A stretch of 37,286 bases of DNA from an uncultured Porphyromonadaceae bacterium (GCA_947177185.1 CAMWTJ010000016.1:1-37286), one strand, 5' to 3'. Positions 15,106 through 23,602 are shown, numbered from the stretch's first letter. Notes: generated by a model not told the origin, from the sequence alone. A program made the numbers and translations.

Positions 15106-15392
15106 AACGGCACGACCCGCAGACCTTCGGCGAGCTGTTCGACCACTTTGTCGACAGAATCGGCGCCCGCGACACCTTCGAGCAGCAGCGCATATGCTTC
15201 CTGTGGCCCGAAGTGATGGGCCCCACCATCAACCGCTACACGGTGAGGCGGTGGGTCGACGGCGGCACGCTGCACGTGGTGCTCACATCGGCCGCACTCA
15301 AAAGCGAGCTCGGCATGATGCGCCGCAACATCATCGACCGCCTGAACCAGGCCGCCGGCAAAACAGTCATATCCGAATTGGCAATCCATTAA
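15102..15392 (+). CDS. DUF721 (DciA-like) protein
   Basis: A 96-residue basic protein of the DUF721/DciA family. It has FGELFDHFVDRIG, the word WPEVMGPTINRYTVRRWVDGG, LHVVLTSAALKSELGM and a C-terminal helix RNIIDRLNQAAGK, all typical. DciA proteins help load the replicative helicase DnaB in bacteria that lack DnaC; the small Bacteroidota members sit next to recF, as here. The start ATG at 15102 overlaps the recF stop (ATGA). The role in helicase loading is inferred from the family. Confidence 0.85.
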   Translation: MKRHDPQTFGELFDHFVDRIGARDTFEQQRICFLWPEVMGPTINRYTVRRWVDGGTLHVVLTSAALKSELGMMRRNIIDRLNQAAGKTVISELAIH

Positions 15393-15399
15393 AAAACAT

Positions 15400-15843
15400 A
15401 TGAACAACTCACGCATACCCGCTCCGGCCTTTCCCTTCCGCCACCACAAGGCCGTGCAGCTACGCTTTCTCGACATCGACCCTATGGGCCATCTCAACAA
15501 CGCCATCTACTTTCAGCTGATGGACACCGCAAAGGTGGACTACTTCACAGCGCTCGGCGCCGTGTTCGACGGCAAGACCGAAAGCCTCGTGATAGTCAAC
15601 GTCAACTGCAGCTTCTACTCGCCCACCTACCTGAGCGAAAACGTAGAGGTGCTGACCACCGTGGACCACATAGGCGAAAAATCGCTGCGGCTGGAGCAGC
15701 GCGTCGTCAACGCCGACAACGGCGATGTGAAATGCATCTGCCACACCGTGATGGCCGGATTCAACCCCGCCACCGCCACCTCGGTAGTGATTTCCGACGA
15801 CTGGCACCGCAAAATCTCCGCCTACGAGGGCCGCACGCTCTGA
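15400..15843 (+). CDS. Acyl-CoA thioesterase, 4HBT hot-dog fold
   Basis: A 147-residue protein. The hot-dog thioesterase motif is clear: VQLRFLDIDPMGHLNNAIYF has the D-x-M/D-x-x-G-H-x-N core of the 4-hydroxybenzoyl-CoA thioesterase family, with Asp 28 or its neighbour as the likely catalytic carboxylate. The strands LVIVNVNCSFYSPTYLSENV and SLRLEQRVVN follow. It likely hydrolyses short or aromatic acyl-CoA in the cytosol; the substrate is unknown. It starts 7 bp after the DciA-like gene and is the last gene of the unit. Confidence 0.88.
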   Translation: MNNSRIPAPAFPFRHHKAVQLRFLDIDPMGHLNNAIYFQLMDTAKVDYFTALGAVFDGKTESLVIVNVNCSFYSPTYLSENVEVLTTVDHIGEKSLRLEQRVVNADNGDVKCICHTVMAGFNPATATSVVISDDWHRKISAYEGRTL

Positions 15844-15859
15844 CCGCCGCAGGCGGCAT

Positions 15860-15903
15860 ATAAAAAGCGAGGCTGTGTCGCATGACACAGCCTCGCTTTT
15901 TAT
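15860..15903. terminator. Bidirectional terminator between the thioesterase gene and the Sus-like operon
   Basis: A perfect 18-bp stem (15862-15879 with 15884-15901), extendable by two AT pairs, with loop GCAT. The A5 and T5 arms flank the GC core, so it works on both strands. It shares the core GGCTGTGTC with two other terminators in the window. Confidence 0.9.
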
Positions 15904-15918
15904 TGTATCAGGGCAGGA

Positions 15919-17352
15919 TTACTGCGGGGTCAGAACCACGCTCGCGGCAGTGTTGCCGATATTGAGCGTGACCACGTACGTGCCGGCCTGGTCGGTCACG
16001 AGATTGCCGCCGTTGAACACAAGCGCATTGGCGTCGGTGCCCCAGCTGTAGGCCCAGCCGTCGTTGGCGCGCACTTTCCACTCGCAGCCGGCGGGGAATT
16101 CCGTGGCGGGAGCGGTCCATGTCAGATAGTCGGCGGAAGGCTGCATGGCGAGGCTCTCGCCCCAGCCGTTGAAGCCGCCGATTATGCCGAGTGTGCTCAG
16201 ATAGGTGAGCTTCACGGCCTTGGTGTCGAGGGCGAACTCTACATAGAAGAGTCCCTTGGCTATCTCGGTCTTGATGTTGTTGCCGCCGTCAGCCACACCT
16301 TCAAACACGATGGTGCCGTCGTCGAGCACGGTCTTCGTAAGATCTGCTTTCAGACCCATGTCGTGGCCTTCCCAGCCCAGGTCGGGATTGAGTTTGAAGC
16401 CGTCGCCGCTTTCCACTACCACCAGGCCGCTGTAGTGCACATAGTCGGTGGTGGTGATCATCTGCGACGCTCCGGCGTTCCATCCGTTGGACGAGCCCGG
16501 TGTGTAGAAGCCTTCGTAGGCCTGCTTGTAGTCGTAGGTGTCGGCCAGCATGTCGATTTCCATGAGCAGCGGCGAAGCCACAGTCACGGTGCCGGCGGGA
16601 GCGCCCTCCATGAGGTCGCCGGTAGCGTCGGCGGCTCCTGCGGGGCCGTAGACCACGCCGGTGCTCGACACCACGCGCCATTTGAGTCCGGCGGCGAATT
16701 CAGCGGCGCTATAGGTGGCCGTCACGCTGAATTTCGGGTCGTCGTAGGGGCTGGCAGCGCTGTGGTTGAAAGGCACAGCCACGGGAGCCGAGAAATCGTC
16801 GGTGGCGGAGAGCTCGAGCGTATAGCCGTCGGCTATCTCCTTGACGGCGTCGAAAGGCTTCACGGTGTAGGCGTAGGGGCCGAAGAAATAGTCAGAGCCG
16901 CCCATGCGCACACGCGTCGTGCCGTCGGTCACGGCATAGGCGGCGTAGCGTATGTAGACCGTAGCCTCGGCGGGGTCGTGCGTCACGGCGTAGTAAAGCG
17001 CCTGCAGCTCGTCGGCAGAAGCCGTGAGCGCGCCGTCGGCAGCGACGGACGTGGGCAGGGGCTTGGCGTCGGCGAAATCGTCGGTGGTGGCGAATTCGGC
17101 GTCGAAAGAGAGGCTGTAGCCTTCGGGAGCGCCGCTGAGAGCGGTCTGCGCCAGCACGGCGGGAGCGTCGGCGGCGTTCAGCGCGCCGAGGTCGAGGGTG
17201 GAGGCATTGTCGGGAGTGACGGTAATGGCATCAACGCCGAACGGAGCTTCCTGGGGGTTGGTCTGCGGCATGCCGGTGCACTCCTCCACCTCGTCGCAGG
17301 AGGCGAAGCCCAGGCCGAGAGCTATGGCGCAGAGTATATGAAGTTTGTTCAT
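15919..17352 (-). CDS. SusF/SusE-family outer-membrane lipoprotein (second, operon-distal)
   Basis: A 477-residue lipoprotein: hydrophobic signal, lipobox FASC with Cys 19, and the acidic DEVEE just after it, which favours surface export in Bacteroidota. The middle has Ig-like beta strands and repeats of TDDFADAKPL/TDDFSAPVAV. The last 200 residues contain two modules like the SusE/SusF glycan-binding C-terminal domains: YEGFYTPGSSNGWNAGASQM and IIGGFNGWGESLAMQPSADY, the latter followed by EWKVRANDGWAYSWG and the NGGNLVTDQAGTYVVTLNI ending. In starch utilisation SusE and SusF bind glycan at the cell surface. The gene follows the SusE-like gene by 21 bp and closes the operon. Which glycan is bound is unknown. 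Confidence 0.8.
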   Translation of the reverse strand: MNKLHILCAIALGLGFASCDEVEECTGMPQTNPQEAPFGVDAITVTPDNASTLDLGALNAADAPAVLAQTALSGAPEGYSLSFDAEFATTDDFADAKPLPTSVAADGALTASADELQALYYAVTHDPAEATVYIRYAAYAVTDGTTRVRMGGSDYFFGPYAYTVKPFDAVKEIADGYTLELSATDDFSAPVAVPFNHSAASPYDDPKFSVTATYSAAEFAAGLKWRVVSSTGVVYGPAGAADATGDLMEGAPAGTVTVASPLLMEIDMLADTYDYKQAYEGFYTPGSSNGWNAGASQMITTTDYVHYSGLVVVESGDGFKLNPDLGWEGHDMGLKADLTKTVLDDGTIVFEGVADGGNNIKTEIAKGLFYVEFALDTKAVKLTYLSTLGIIGGFNGWGESLAMQPSADYLTWTAPATEFPAGCEWKVRANDGWAYSWGTDANALVFNGGNLVTDQAGTYVVTLNIGNTAASVVLTPQ

Positions 17353-17373
17353 TTTGATCTGTTTGTTTGAGGA

Positions 17374-18630
17374 TTAGTCGTCGATGGTGAATGTCACTTC
17401 GTTGTTGTTGGAGTCAATGGTGACTGTGACATTGTGGCCTGCGGCGCCGGGAAGCATGAAGCATCCCTCGCCCACTTCAGCCGGCACCGCCACACCGGGC
17501 GATACCTCCACATTGCCGCCCACGGCAGCCCATTCGGCCGGGCCCCATCCGTTGGGGTTGGCGTAGAAGCGGCAGTAGAGCTGGTCGCCGTCGGCGCCGA
17601 AATCGGCAGGCATGGCGAAGGTGCCGGTATAGATGCCGGTAGCGCCTTCGTCGGTCAGACGCCAGTCGGCATAAGCCTCCACGGAAGGCGTGGCCCATCC
17701 GGCGTTGTTGCCCACCATGTAGGCGTAGTTGCTGACGGCCACTTCGTGTGCGCCTTCAGTGATGGTGATGGTGTAGAGTCCTTCCTGGCTCATGTCCACC
17801 ACGATGGTCATTTCGCCTCCGGCCCAGTTGGGGAAGTTGAAATTGTCTTTCGTGGCCTTGAAGCCGTCGGTGAACACGCCGTCTGTGAAGCTGCACTCCA
17901 CGTTGTAGGCGCCGTCGGACGACACCATGTCGCCGCCGTGGTTGTTGGCGGGTCCGTAGCTGTAGGTGTCCCAGTCGCCGTCGAGCACGGTATAGAAGCG
18001 GAACAGAGCCTGTCCGGCGGGCACGTTGAACACACCGCTGTAGATTTTGGAGCCTATGGCCTTGTCGTTTTCATACAGACGCCAGTTGCGCAGCGTTTCG
18101 GTTTCGTTCATGGTCCACTCCGAGCATGAGCCCACGAGATAGATGTAGCCGGGTGTGGGGATGGCGAAATAGCCTTTTACGTGCGAGAGCTCCACCCAGT
18201 TGCTTTTTACCAGGCCGGTGCCGTCGTTGGCGAGCTGCGCCACGGCGCGCACGTAGAGTGTCTGATAGCCTGCGTCGGTCCAGTCGTCGGCGCTCTCGAT
18301 GCCGCGGAGCACACACATGCCGGTGGCCACGTCGGCGTCGTTGATGGTGAAATCGGCGCTCGAGGGGTTGTTGGACGCCACGGCATACACATTCTCTTTG
18401 TCGAAGGATATTTCGGCGCTGTACGACGCAGCTGCTATGAAGCCGTAGTCGGGCTGCGAGCAGGTGAGAGTGATGGTGCCTTCCGGCGTGAGCTCATAGT
18501 ACTGCCCGGCCGTGGGCGGGGTGTTGAGCGTGAAGCTGTCAGGATAGTTGACAGTCGGGGTCTTGTCGTCCTCGCAAGCCGAGAAGCCGAGGATGGCCAG
18601 CGCGCCCAGAAGTATGCTGAGTTTTTTCAT
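17374..18630 (-). CDS. SusE/SusF-like outer-membrane lipoprotein (first)
   Basis: A 418-residue lipoprotein with lipobox FSAC (Cys 19) followed by EDDK, a Bacteroidota surface-export-type sequence. An N-terminal SusE-type Ig-like domain is seen (VNYPDSFTLNTPPTAGQYYE, then GTITLTCSQPDYGFIAAASY). Two C-terminal carbohydrate-binding-like modules each start with a Y-L/M-V-G word: YIYLVGSCSEWTMNETE and YAYMVGNNAGWATPSVEAY, both rich in Trp/Tyr, with FRFY in each core. The position after SusD matches SusE. It likely holds the substrate glycan at the surface for SusC/SusD. It is separated from the susD-like gene by 66 bp holding a stable hairpin. Confidence 0.8.
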   Translation of the reverse strand: MKKLSILLGALAILGFSACEDDKTPTVNYPDSFTLNTPPTAGQYYELTPEGTITLTCSQPDYGFIAAASYSAEISFDKENVYAVASNNPSSADFTINDADVATGMCVLRGIESADDWTDAGYQTLYVRAVAQLANDGTGLVKSNWVELSHVKGYFAIPTPGYIYLVGSCSEWTMNETETLRNWRLYENDKAIGSKIYSGVFNVPAGQALFRFYTVLDGDWDTYSYGPANNHGGDMVSSDGAYNVECSFTDGVFTDGFKATKDNFNFPNWAGGEMTIVVDMSQEGLYTITITEGAHEVAVSNYAYMVGNNAGWATPSVEAYADWRLTDEGATGIYTGTFAMPADFGADGDQLYCRFYANPNGWGPAEWAAVGGNVEVSPGVAVPAEVGEGCFMLPGAAGHNVTVTIDSNNNEVTFTIDD

Positions 18631-18649
18631 TGTTTGTTTCTGATTTGGG

Positions 18650-18689
18650 GTCTGCCGCGGCCTACACGCGCGGTGCGTCCGCGGCAGAC
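18650..18689 (-). other. Intercistronic hairpin between susD-like and susE-like genes
   Basis: An 11-bp perfect stem (18650-18660 with 18679-18689) has a second small ACGC/GCGT helix in its loop. On the minus strand no U-tract follows, so it is not a standard terminator. It could protect the 3' end of the susCD part of the mRNA or lower expression of the downstream genes. Confidence 0.6.
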
Positions 18690-18696
18690 GTAGATA

Positions 18697-20253
18697 TTAA
18701 TATCCGGGGTTCTGGCCCACTACAGACACGTACGAATAAGGGATGGCACACAGGTTGCGGAAATCAGGTATGGGAGCGCCTTCAGCCACGCCGCCTTTCC
18801 AGCTCCAGTTGTAGCTGCCGCCGGCAAACAGGCCGAAACGCACGAGGTCGCTGCGGCGGTGTCCTTCCCAGTAGAGCTCGCACTGGCGCTCGTGGAGCAC
18901 GTCGGAGAGCGAGTAGCTCGTGACTGCGGGCAGACCGGCGCGGGTGTGCACGTCGTTGAAATACTTGAGTCCGTTGCAGTCGGCCACGCCGCGCTTCTCG
19001 CACTCGGCCAGCATCAGGTAGGTGTCGGCCAGGCGGAACACGGGATAGTCGGCATCGCACATGCCGCCGGTGCTCATCACGGTTTCGCCCAGGGCGGGAT
19101 CGTTGTCGTAGTTGTCCTCGTTTGTGTAGCGGTATTTGATGCACACGTAGCCTTCGTGCTCGTAGTCGTCGAGATTGGCCACACTGTTGGTGAAGCCGTC
19201 GGAGTAGAAGAGCGCGCGCTTGTCGCCGGGCTCGAAAGCGTTGACGAGCTCGGGGCGCACCTTAAGACCGCTCCAGGGCGTGAAGTCGCAACCGAGCTGA
19301 TTGAGCACCGCTTTGGGCATAACATCGCAGTAGGCGCCGGCTGTCAGGTAGGTGGTGCCACCCCAGCTTTCCATGGCGCCCACCTGCTGCGGAGCCACCC
19401 AGAGGAGCTCGCCGCCGTTGCGGGCATACTTGTCGTTGGAGCCGCAGAAGAGGTACTTGTACTCGTCGGCCAGGCGGAAGCCGCCTGCCAGCACCTGTTT
19501 GCAGGCCTGGGCGCAACGGTCGTACATGGCGGTGCCGGTGTAGACTTCGGCGTTGAGATACAGCTTGGCCAGCAGCATATAGCCAGCCTCGCGGCTCACG
19601 CGGCCGTAGGTCTGCTCGGCGGCCACAGGCACCGAAGGCAGAGCGTCGGTGAGGTCGGCCACGGTGGCGTCGAACAGCTGCTTGCGGTCGTAGGTGGGAG
19701 GAATCTCGCCGGTGGGGTTGGCTTCGGTGACCCACGGGCCGCGGCCGAAGAGGTCGATCATGTTGTAGTAAGCGAAAGCGCGGAGCACGCGTGCCTCGGC
19801 TGCGAACGCGGTGCGTTCGGCGTCGGTGAGCAGCGAACCGCTCTTTTCGAGCTCGGTGATGAAGGTGGACGCCTTGCGGGCGAGGTCGGCCTCACGGGCG
19901 TAGCAGAGATAGAGCCAGCCGTTGTTGTCGAGCCATGTCTGCTCGAAGAGGGCGTGATAGCCGGGGTCGTTCCACTTGTTCATGATCACGGCGCCGTCGG
20001 CGGTGAGTTCCTGGGCGTTCCAGTGACAGCGCATGAACACGCCGTCGCCGTCGCCGTATCCGGGCCAGGAGATGTTGCCTTCATAAAGCAGGGCGCCGTA
20101 GAGGCTGCCGAGATAGCCGTACCACTCGTCGGTGGTGGTGAGCTCCAGCTTGGTCTGGGGGTCGTCGGGGGTGACATCAAGGTCGTCCACGCAGCCGGCG
20201 ACGGTCATGGTCAGGCCCACACATGCCAGAGCGGCATATTTATATAGTTTCAT
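18697..20253 (-). CDS. SusD/RagB-family nutrient-binding outer-membrane lipoprotein
   Basis: A 518-residue lipoprotein with signal lipobox VAGC (Cys 21). Family words: the N-terminal DPQTKLELTTTDEWYGYLGSLYGALLYEG, the TPR-like helices with EAGYMLLAKLYLNAEVYTG and ARVLRAFAYYNMIDLFGRGPWVTE, and the C-terminal FNDVHTRAGLP and LHERQCELYWEGHRRSDLVRFG, which is highly characteristic. It forms the lid of the SusC channel and captures the substrate. The gene is 27 bp after the SusC gene, the normal order. Confidence 0.96.
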   Translation of the reverse strand: MKLYKYAALACVGLTMTVAGCVDDLDVTPDDPQTKLELTTTDEWYGYLGSLYGALLYEGNISWPGYGDGDGVFMRCHWNAQELTADGAVIMNKWNDPGYHALFEQTWLDNNGWLYLCYAREADLARKASTFITELEKSGSLLTDAERTAFAAEARVLRAFAYYNMIDLFGRGPWVTEANPTGEIPPTYDRKQLFDATVADLTDALPSVPVAAEQTYGRVSREAGYMLLAKLYLNAEVYTGTAMYDRCAQACKQVLAGGFRLADEYKYLFCGSNDKYARNGGELLWVAPQQVGAMESWGGTTYLTAGAYCDVMPKAVLNQLGCDFTPWSGLKVRPELVNAFEPGDKRALFYSDGFTNSVANLDDYEHEGYVCIKYRYTNEDNYDNDPALGETVMSTGGMCDADYPVFRLADTYLMLAECEKRGVADCNGLKYFNDVHTRAGLPAVTSYSLSDVLHERQCELYWEGHRRSDLVRFGLFAGGSYNWSWKGGVAEGAPIPDFRNLCAIPYSYVSVVGQNPGY

Positions 20254-20280
20254 GTCGGTATGATTCTGTGTTGTGAGAAT

Positions 20281-23200
20281 TTAGAAAGAAGCCACCAGAC
20301 CCAGTGTGTAAGTGGTGGGACGGGGGTAGACGCTGCTGTCGATACCGCTGCCCACTTCGGGGTCAAGACCTTTGTATTTGGTGATTACGAAGGGATTCTG
20401 CACGGCGCCGTAGAGGCGGATGCGCAGCTTGTTGTCGAGCAGCTCGCTCCAGGTGTAGCCCAGAGTGATGTTGTCGCAGCGCACAAACGAGGCGTTGCGC
20501 ACGAAGTAGTCGCTGAGCTGCATGGCGTCGGTCTTGGTGGAGTTCCAGATGTAGGTGTCGCGCATGAGGTTGCCCAGCGGAGCCACCGACGTGAGGGAGG
20601 CGAAGGAGTTGTCCACCTGGTTTTTGTTGTACACCCAGTTGCCGATGTTGGCACGGAAGGTGAAACCGAAATCCCAGTTTTTCCAGTTGAAATTGTTGTG
20701 CCAGTTCATGGTCACGGCGGGGTCCTTGGAGTGGTAGAGGTAGCGGTCGGCGCTGGTGATGGCACCGTCGCCGTCGCGGTCCACGAACACGCCTTCGAGC
20801 GGAGTGCCGTCGGCGTTGTAGACCTGCTCATACACCCAGAAGGAGAATGCGGGGAAGCCTTCCTGATGCTTCTGCACGTCGCCTGCTGTGCCCACGTTGC
20901 CGGTGGTGGAGTCGGCACCTTCGGCCAGGCGTGTCACCTTGTTCTTGTTCCAGGCCACGTTGAAGTTGCTGGTCCATGTGAAGTCGCGGGTCACTACGGG
21001 ACGCGTGAGGAGGTTGAATTCCACTCCGGTGTTCTCGAGGTCGCCGAGGTTCTGCGGACCGCGGTTGCTGAGGTTGGAGCCCACGGGATATGTGGCCACC
21101 GTGAGCAGGTCTTTGGTCTTGCGCTTGTACCAGTCGATGCTACCGCTGACGCGATTGTTGAGGAACGCGAAATCGAGGCCCACGTTCCAGGTGTGCGTTT
21201 CCTCCCACTTGAGGGTGGTGTTGAACGCGTTGGGCATGATGGTGTAGTGCAGCTTGCCGTCGGGACCGACGTACTGCTGGTTCATGTTGGTGCTCTGGTT
21301 GAACACGGGCATGTAGAAGTAGAGGTAGTCCTCGCCGAGGTCCTGCTGGCCGGTAATACCCCAGCCGCCGCGCACTTTGAGTTCGTTCATGAACGAACGC
21401 GCGCCTTCCATGAAGCTCTCTTCAAGAATCTTCCAGCCGAGTGCCACGGAGGGGAATGTGCCCCAGCGTGTGTCCTTGCTGAAACGGCTGGTGCCGTCGC
21501 GACGCACGGTCACGGTCACGAGGTAGCGGTCGAGCAGCGAGTAGTTGACGCGTCCGAAATACGAAAGCAGCTGATAGGGCTTGCTGTAGTACACGGTGGG
21601 CGTGCGCTGGTAGTAGTCGAAGTCCTGTCCGGGAGCGTAGTTGCGTGTGAAATTGTGGCCCTCGAACTTGAAGCGCTGCCAGGAGTAGCCGGCGGTCACG
21701 TCGAGGTTCGACTTGATGGCGTCGAAGTCCTTGTTGTAGTTGAGATAGAAATCAAGGAGCAGGTTGTAGCGCTCTTCGTTTTCCTTGTATTTGGTGGCAT
21801 AGCCGTCGCGCACCACCACGTCGCTTCCGGCCACATAGTGTCCGGCACTCCATGCTGCGGGCGAGAAGGGGTCGTCGTAGTTGATGCACTCGCCGTGGCT
21901 GTAGTCGTAGGCGAGGTTGAGGTTGGCGCGGAGCTCGCGCAGGAAGGGCATGCGCAGGTCGAGCATCAGGTTGCCGATGCTCTGGTACACCTTCGAGTTG
22001 CTGTGGTAGTTGTAGAGTTCCGACACAGGGTTTTTGGACTCGATGGTGTTGATGGCAGAGCCGTTGTCGCCGCTGATGAGGGCGCCGGCAGCCGCATAGC
22101 TGGTGTAGTTGAGCAGGTTGTTGCCGCCGGGCATGTAGATGGGCAGCGTGGGGTTGAACGTCACGGCACCGCCGAGCACGCCTTTCTGATAGCGGTTGCG
22201 GATGTAGGCGCCCTTAACGTTGACGTTGACGCTCAGCAGGTCGTCGAAGAACTTGGGCGTGAGGTTGATGCCGGCGGTCACGCGGTCCATGGCCGTGGTG
22301 TTGATCACGCCGTTGTTGTCGGTATAGCTCACGGAGAAGCGGTAGGGCAGCCACTTGGCTGTGCCGCCCACGCTCAGCGAGTAGTCGCTGCTCACGTTGG
22401 TGTCGAGTATGAGGTCCTGCCAGTCGGTGTTGTATATCACGCCGTTCACTCCGAGGGCGGCAGCCTGCTGGCTGTCGGCGCCGTAGCGGTCAATCACGAA
22501 TTTCGCGAACTCATGGCCGTTCATCATGTCCATGGTCTTGCGGGGGGTGTTGACGTACATGTTGGCTGTGAAATTGACCTGCGGCTTGCCGCTCTGGCCT
22601 TTCTTGGTGGTAATGATTATCACACCGTTGCTGGCGCGCGAGCCATAGATGGCCGTGGCGCTGGCATCCTTGAGGATAGTCATGCTCTCGATGTTTTCGG
22701 GAGATATGAGGCCCAGGGCGTTGCTCGAGCCTTTCACGGTCTGACGCTCCATGGGCACACCGTCCACCACAATGAGGGGAGCGTTGCTGGCAGCCAGCGA
22801 CGCACCGCCGCGTATCAGGATGTCGGCGCCGCCTGCGGGGTCGCCGCCGTTGGTGGTCACCACCACGCCGGGGCTTGCGCCCACGAGCATGTCCTGCGCC
22901 GAAGTGGCGAGGCCGGCTTCGATTTCGTCGGGCTTGATCACTGCCACGGAGCCCGTGGCATCGCTTTTCTTGACCATACCGTAGCCCACGACCACGAGTT
23001 CGTTCATGGCCACGGAGCTTGACTCGAGCTTTACGTCGATGTTCGTGCGTCCGTCCACGGCCACTTCCTGTGTGTTGTAGCCGATGTAGGAGAACACGAG
23101 CGTGCTGCCGGCAGGCACTTCGATGCGGTAATTGCCATCGATATCCGTGGCAACACCTGTGGTCTGACCTTTCAGCGTGACACTGGCGCCTATCGCCGGC

Positions 23201-23328
23201 TCGCCGTCGGCCTCATACACGGTGCCGCTGACGAGCACATTTTGCGCCAAAGCCGGGAAGGAAAGACACAGCACTGCAGCGAGCACAAGCCAAGCCTTCC
23301 GAGTCATTTGAATACAAATGTTCTTCAT
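20281..23328 (-). CDS. SusC/RagA-family TonB-linked outer-membrane transporter
   Basis: A 1015-residue protein of normal SusC length. It has a signal peptide ending PALAQ, then a carboxypeptidase-D regulatory-like domain (about 30-105: VSGTVYEADGEPAIGASVTL and GSTLVFSYIGYNTQEVAV). The SusC-type TonB-box region NELVVVGYG is next, then the plug with GADILIRGGASLAASNAP and IESMTILKDASATAIYGSRA. The long beta-barrel ends in LGLVASF with the terminal aromatic. It imports the glycan bound by SusD and the SusE/F-like lipoproteins using TonB energy. A second Met at residue 8 (base 23307) is an equally possible start. First gene of the operon; its promoter holds a 10-bp G/C homopolymer. No hydrolase, regulator or sigma/anti-sigma gene is beside it. 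Confidence 0.96.
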   Translation of the reverse strand: MKNICIQMTRKAWLVLAAVLCLSFPALAQNVLVSGTVYEADGEPAIGASVTLKGQTTGVATDIDGNYRIEVPAGSTLVFSYIGYNTQEVAVDGRTNIDVKLESSSVAMNELVVVGYGMVKKSDATGSVAVIKPDEIEAGLATSAQDMLVGASPGVVVTTNGGDPAGGADILIRGGASLAASNAPLIVVDGVPMERQTVKGSSNALGLISPENIESMTILKDASATAIYGSRASNGVIIITTKKGQSGKPQVNFTANMYVNTPRKTMDMMNGHEFAKFVIDRYGADSQQAAALGVNGVIYNTDWQDLILDTNVSSDYSLSVGGTAKWLPYRFSVSYTDNNGVINTTAMDRVTAGINLTPKFFDDLLSVNVNVKGAYIRNRYQKGVLGGAVTFNPTLPIYMPGGNNLLNYTSYAAAGALISGDNGSAINTIESKNPVSELYNYHSNSKVYQSIGNLMLDLRMPFLRELRANLNLAYDYSHGECINYDDPFSPAAWSAGHYVAGSDVVVRDGYATKYKENEERYNLLLDFYLNYNKDFDAIKSNLDVTAGYSWQRFKFEGHNFTRNYAPGQDFDYYQRTPTVYYSKPYQLLSYFGRVNYSLLDRYLVTVTVRRDGTSRFSKDTRWGTFPSVALGWKILEESFMEGARSFMNELKVRGGWGITGQQDLGEDYLYFYMPVFNQSTNMNQQYVGPDGKLHYTIMPNAFNTTLKWEETHTWNVGLDFAFLNNRVSGSIDWYKRKTKDLLTVATYPVGSNLSNRGPQNLGDLENTGVEFNLLTRPVVTRDFTWTSNFNVAWNKNKVTRLAEGADSTTGNVGTAGDVQKHQEGFPAFSFWVYEQVYNADGTPLEGVFVDRDGDGAITSADRYLYHSKDPAVTMNWHNNFNWKNWDFGFTFRANIGNWVYNKNQVDNSFASLTSVAPLGNLMRDTYIWNSTKTDAMQLSDYFVRNASFVRCDNITLGYTWSELLDNKLRIRLYGAVQNPFVITKYKGLDPEVGSGIDSSVYPRPTTYTLGLVASF

Positions 23329-23430
23329 GCAAAGTAATTTAGTTGAATCTTGAACGTATAGTTTATAATCTCTATCTTCTTGCCAATAGCAGTCCTGTCG
23401 GTATTAGATCGGTATCCGCTTATTGCTTCG

Positions 23431-23463
23431 CAAATTTAACTAAATTTTTACCCCCCCCCCAAT
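23431..23463 (-). promoter_or_regulatory. Promoter of the Sus-like operon, with poly-G spacer
   Basis: On the minus strand: ATTG (complement of 23460-23463) as -33, a 21-bp spacer, and the exact -7 element TAAATTTG (23431-23438). Ten successive G residues (complement of 23451-23460) start right after the TT of the -33 element, so a change in tract length would change the spacing. The predicted leader is about 95 bases. Confidence 0.65.
23451..23460. repeat. Homopolymer C10 (G10 on the minus strand)
   Basis: Ten consecutive C residues inside the predicted promoter spacer of the susC-like gene. Such tracts mutate at high rate by slipped-strand mispairing. It is the longest G or C run I saw in the window. 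Confidence 0.95.
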
Positions 23464-23572
23464 TTATTAGCAAACATTAACGTTTTTTATCACATCGCCC
23501 GGCCACACTGCCCGAACACCGCGAATTGGGAAATTTTCTTGCCCGCATGCTGATTTAGCAATATTTTTTTGT

Positions 23573-23580
23573 TAAATTTG
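23573..23580 (+). promoter_or_regulatory. -7 element TAAATTTG of the PKD-protein gene
   Basis: An exact TAnnTTTG match 22 bp before the start codon. The 13 bases around it (GTTAAATTTGCGA, 23571-23583) are identical to those around the divergent susC -7 element. No good -33 element was found at the usual distance. Confidence 0.6.
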
Positions 23581-23602
23581 CGATTCTTACAATTTCTTGC
23601 TT

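Noticed and set aside
15862-15901. Long perfect inverted repeat as an IS or MITE end
   Set aside because: The A- and T-flanked GC core between two convergent genes is explained by a bidirectional terminator.
20260-23022. Very long open frame (920 codons) antisense to the SusC-like gene
   Set aside because: It results from GC-rich codon use of the real gene; the product is rich in Val, His and Gly with no domain, and it crosses no promoter. Similar antisense frames over gdhA (4027-5256), the permease (9386-10873), the MscS gene (11831-13075), the SusD gene (18859-20247), the PKD gene (24002-25585) and obgE (31228-32574) were rejected for the same reason.
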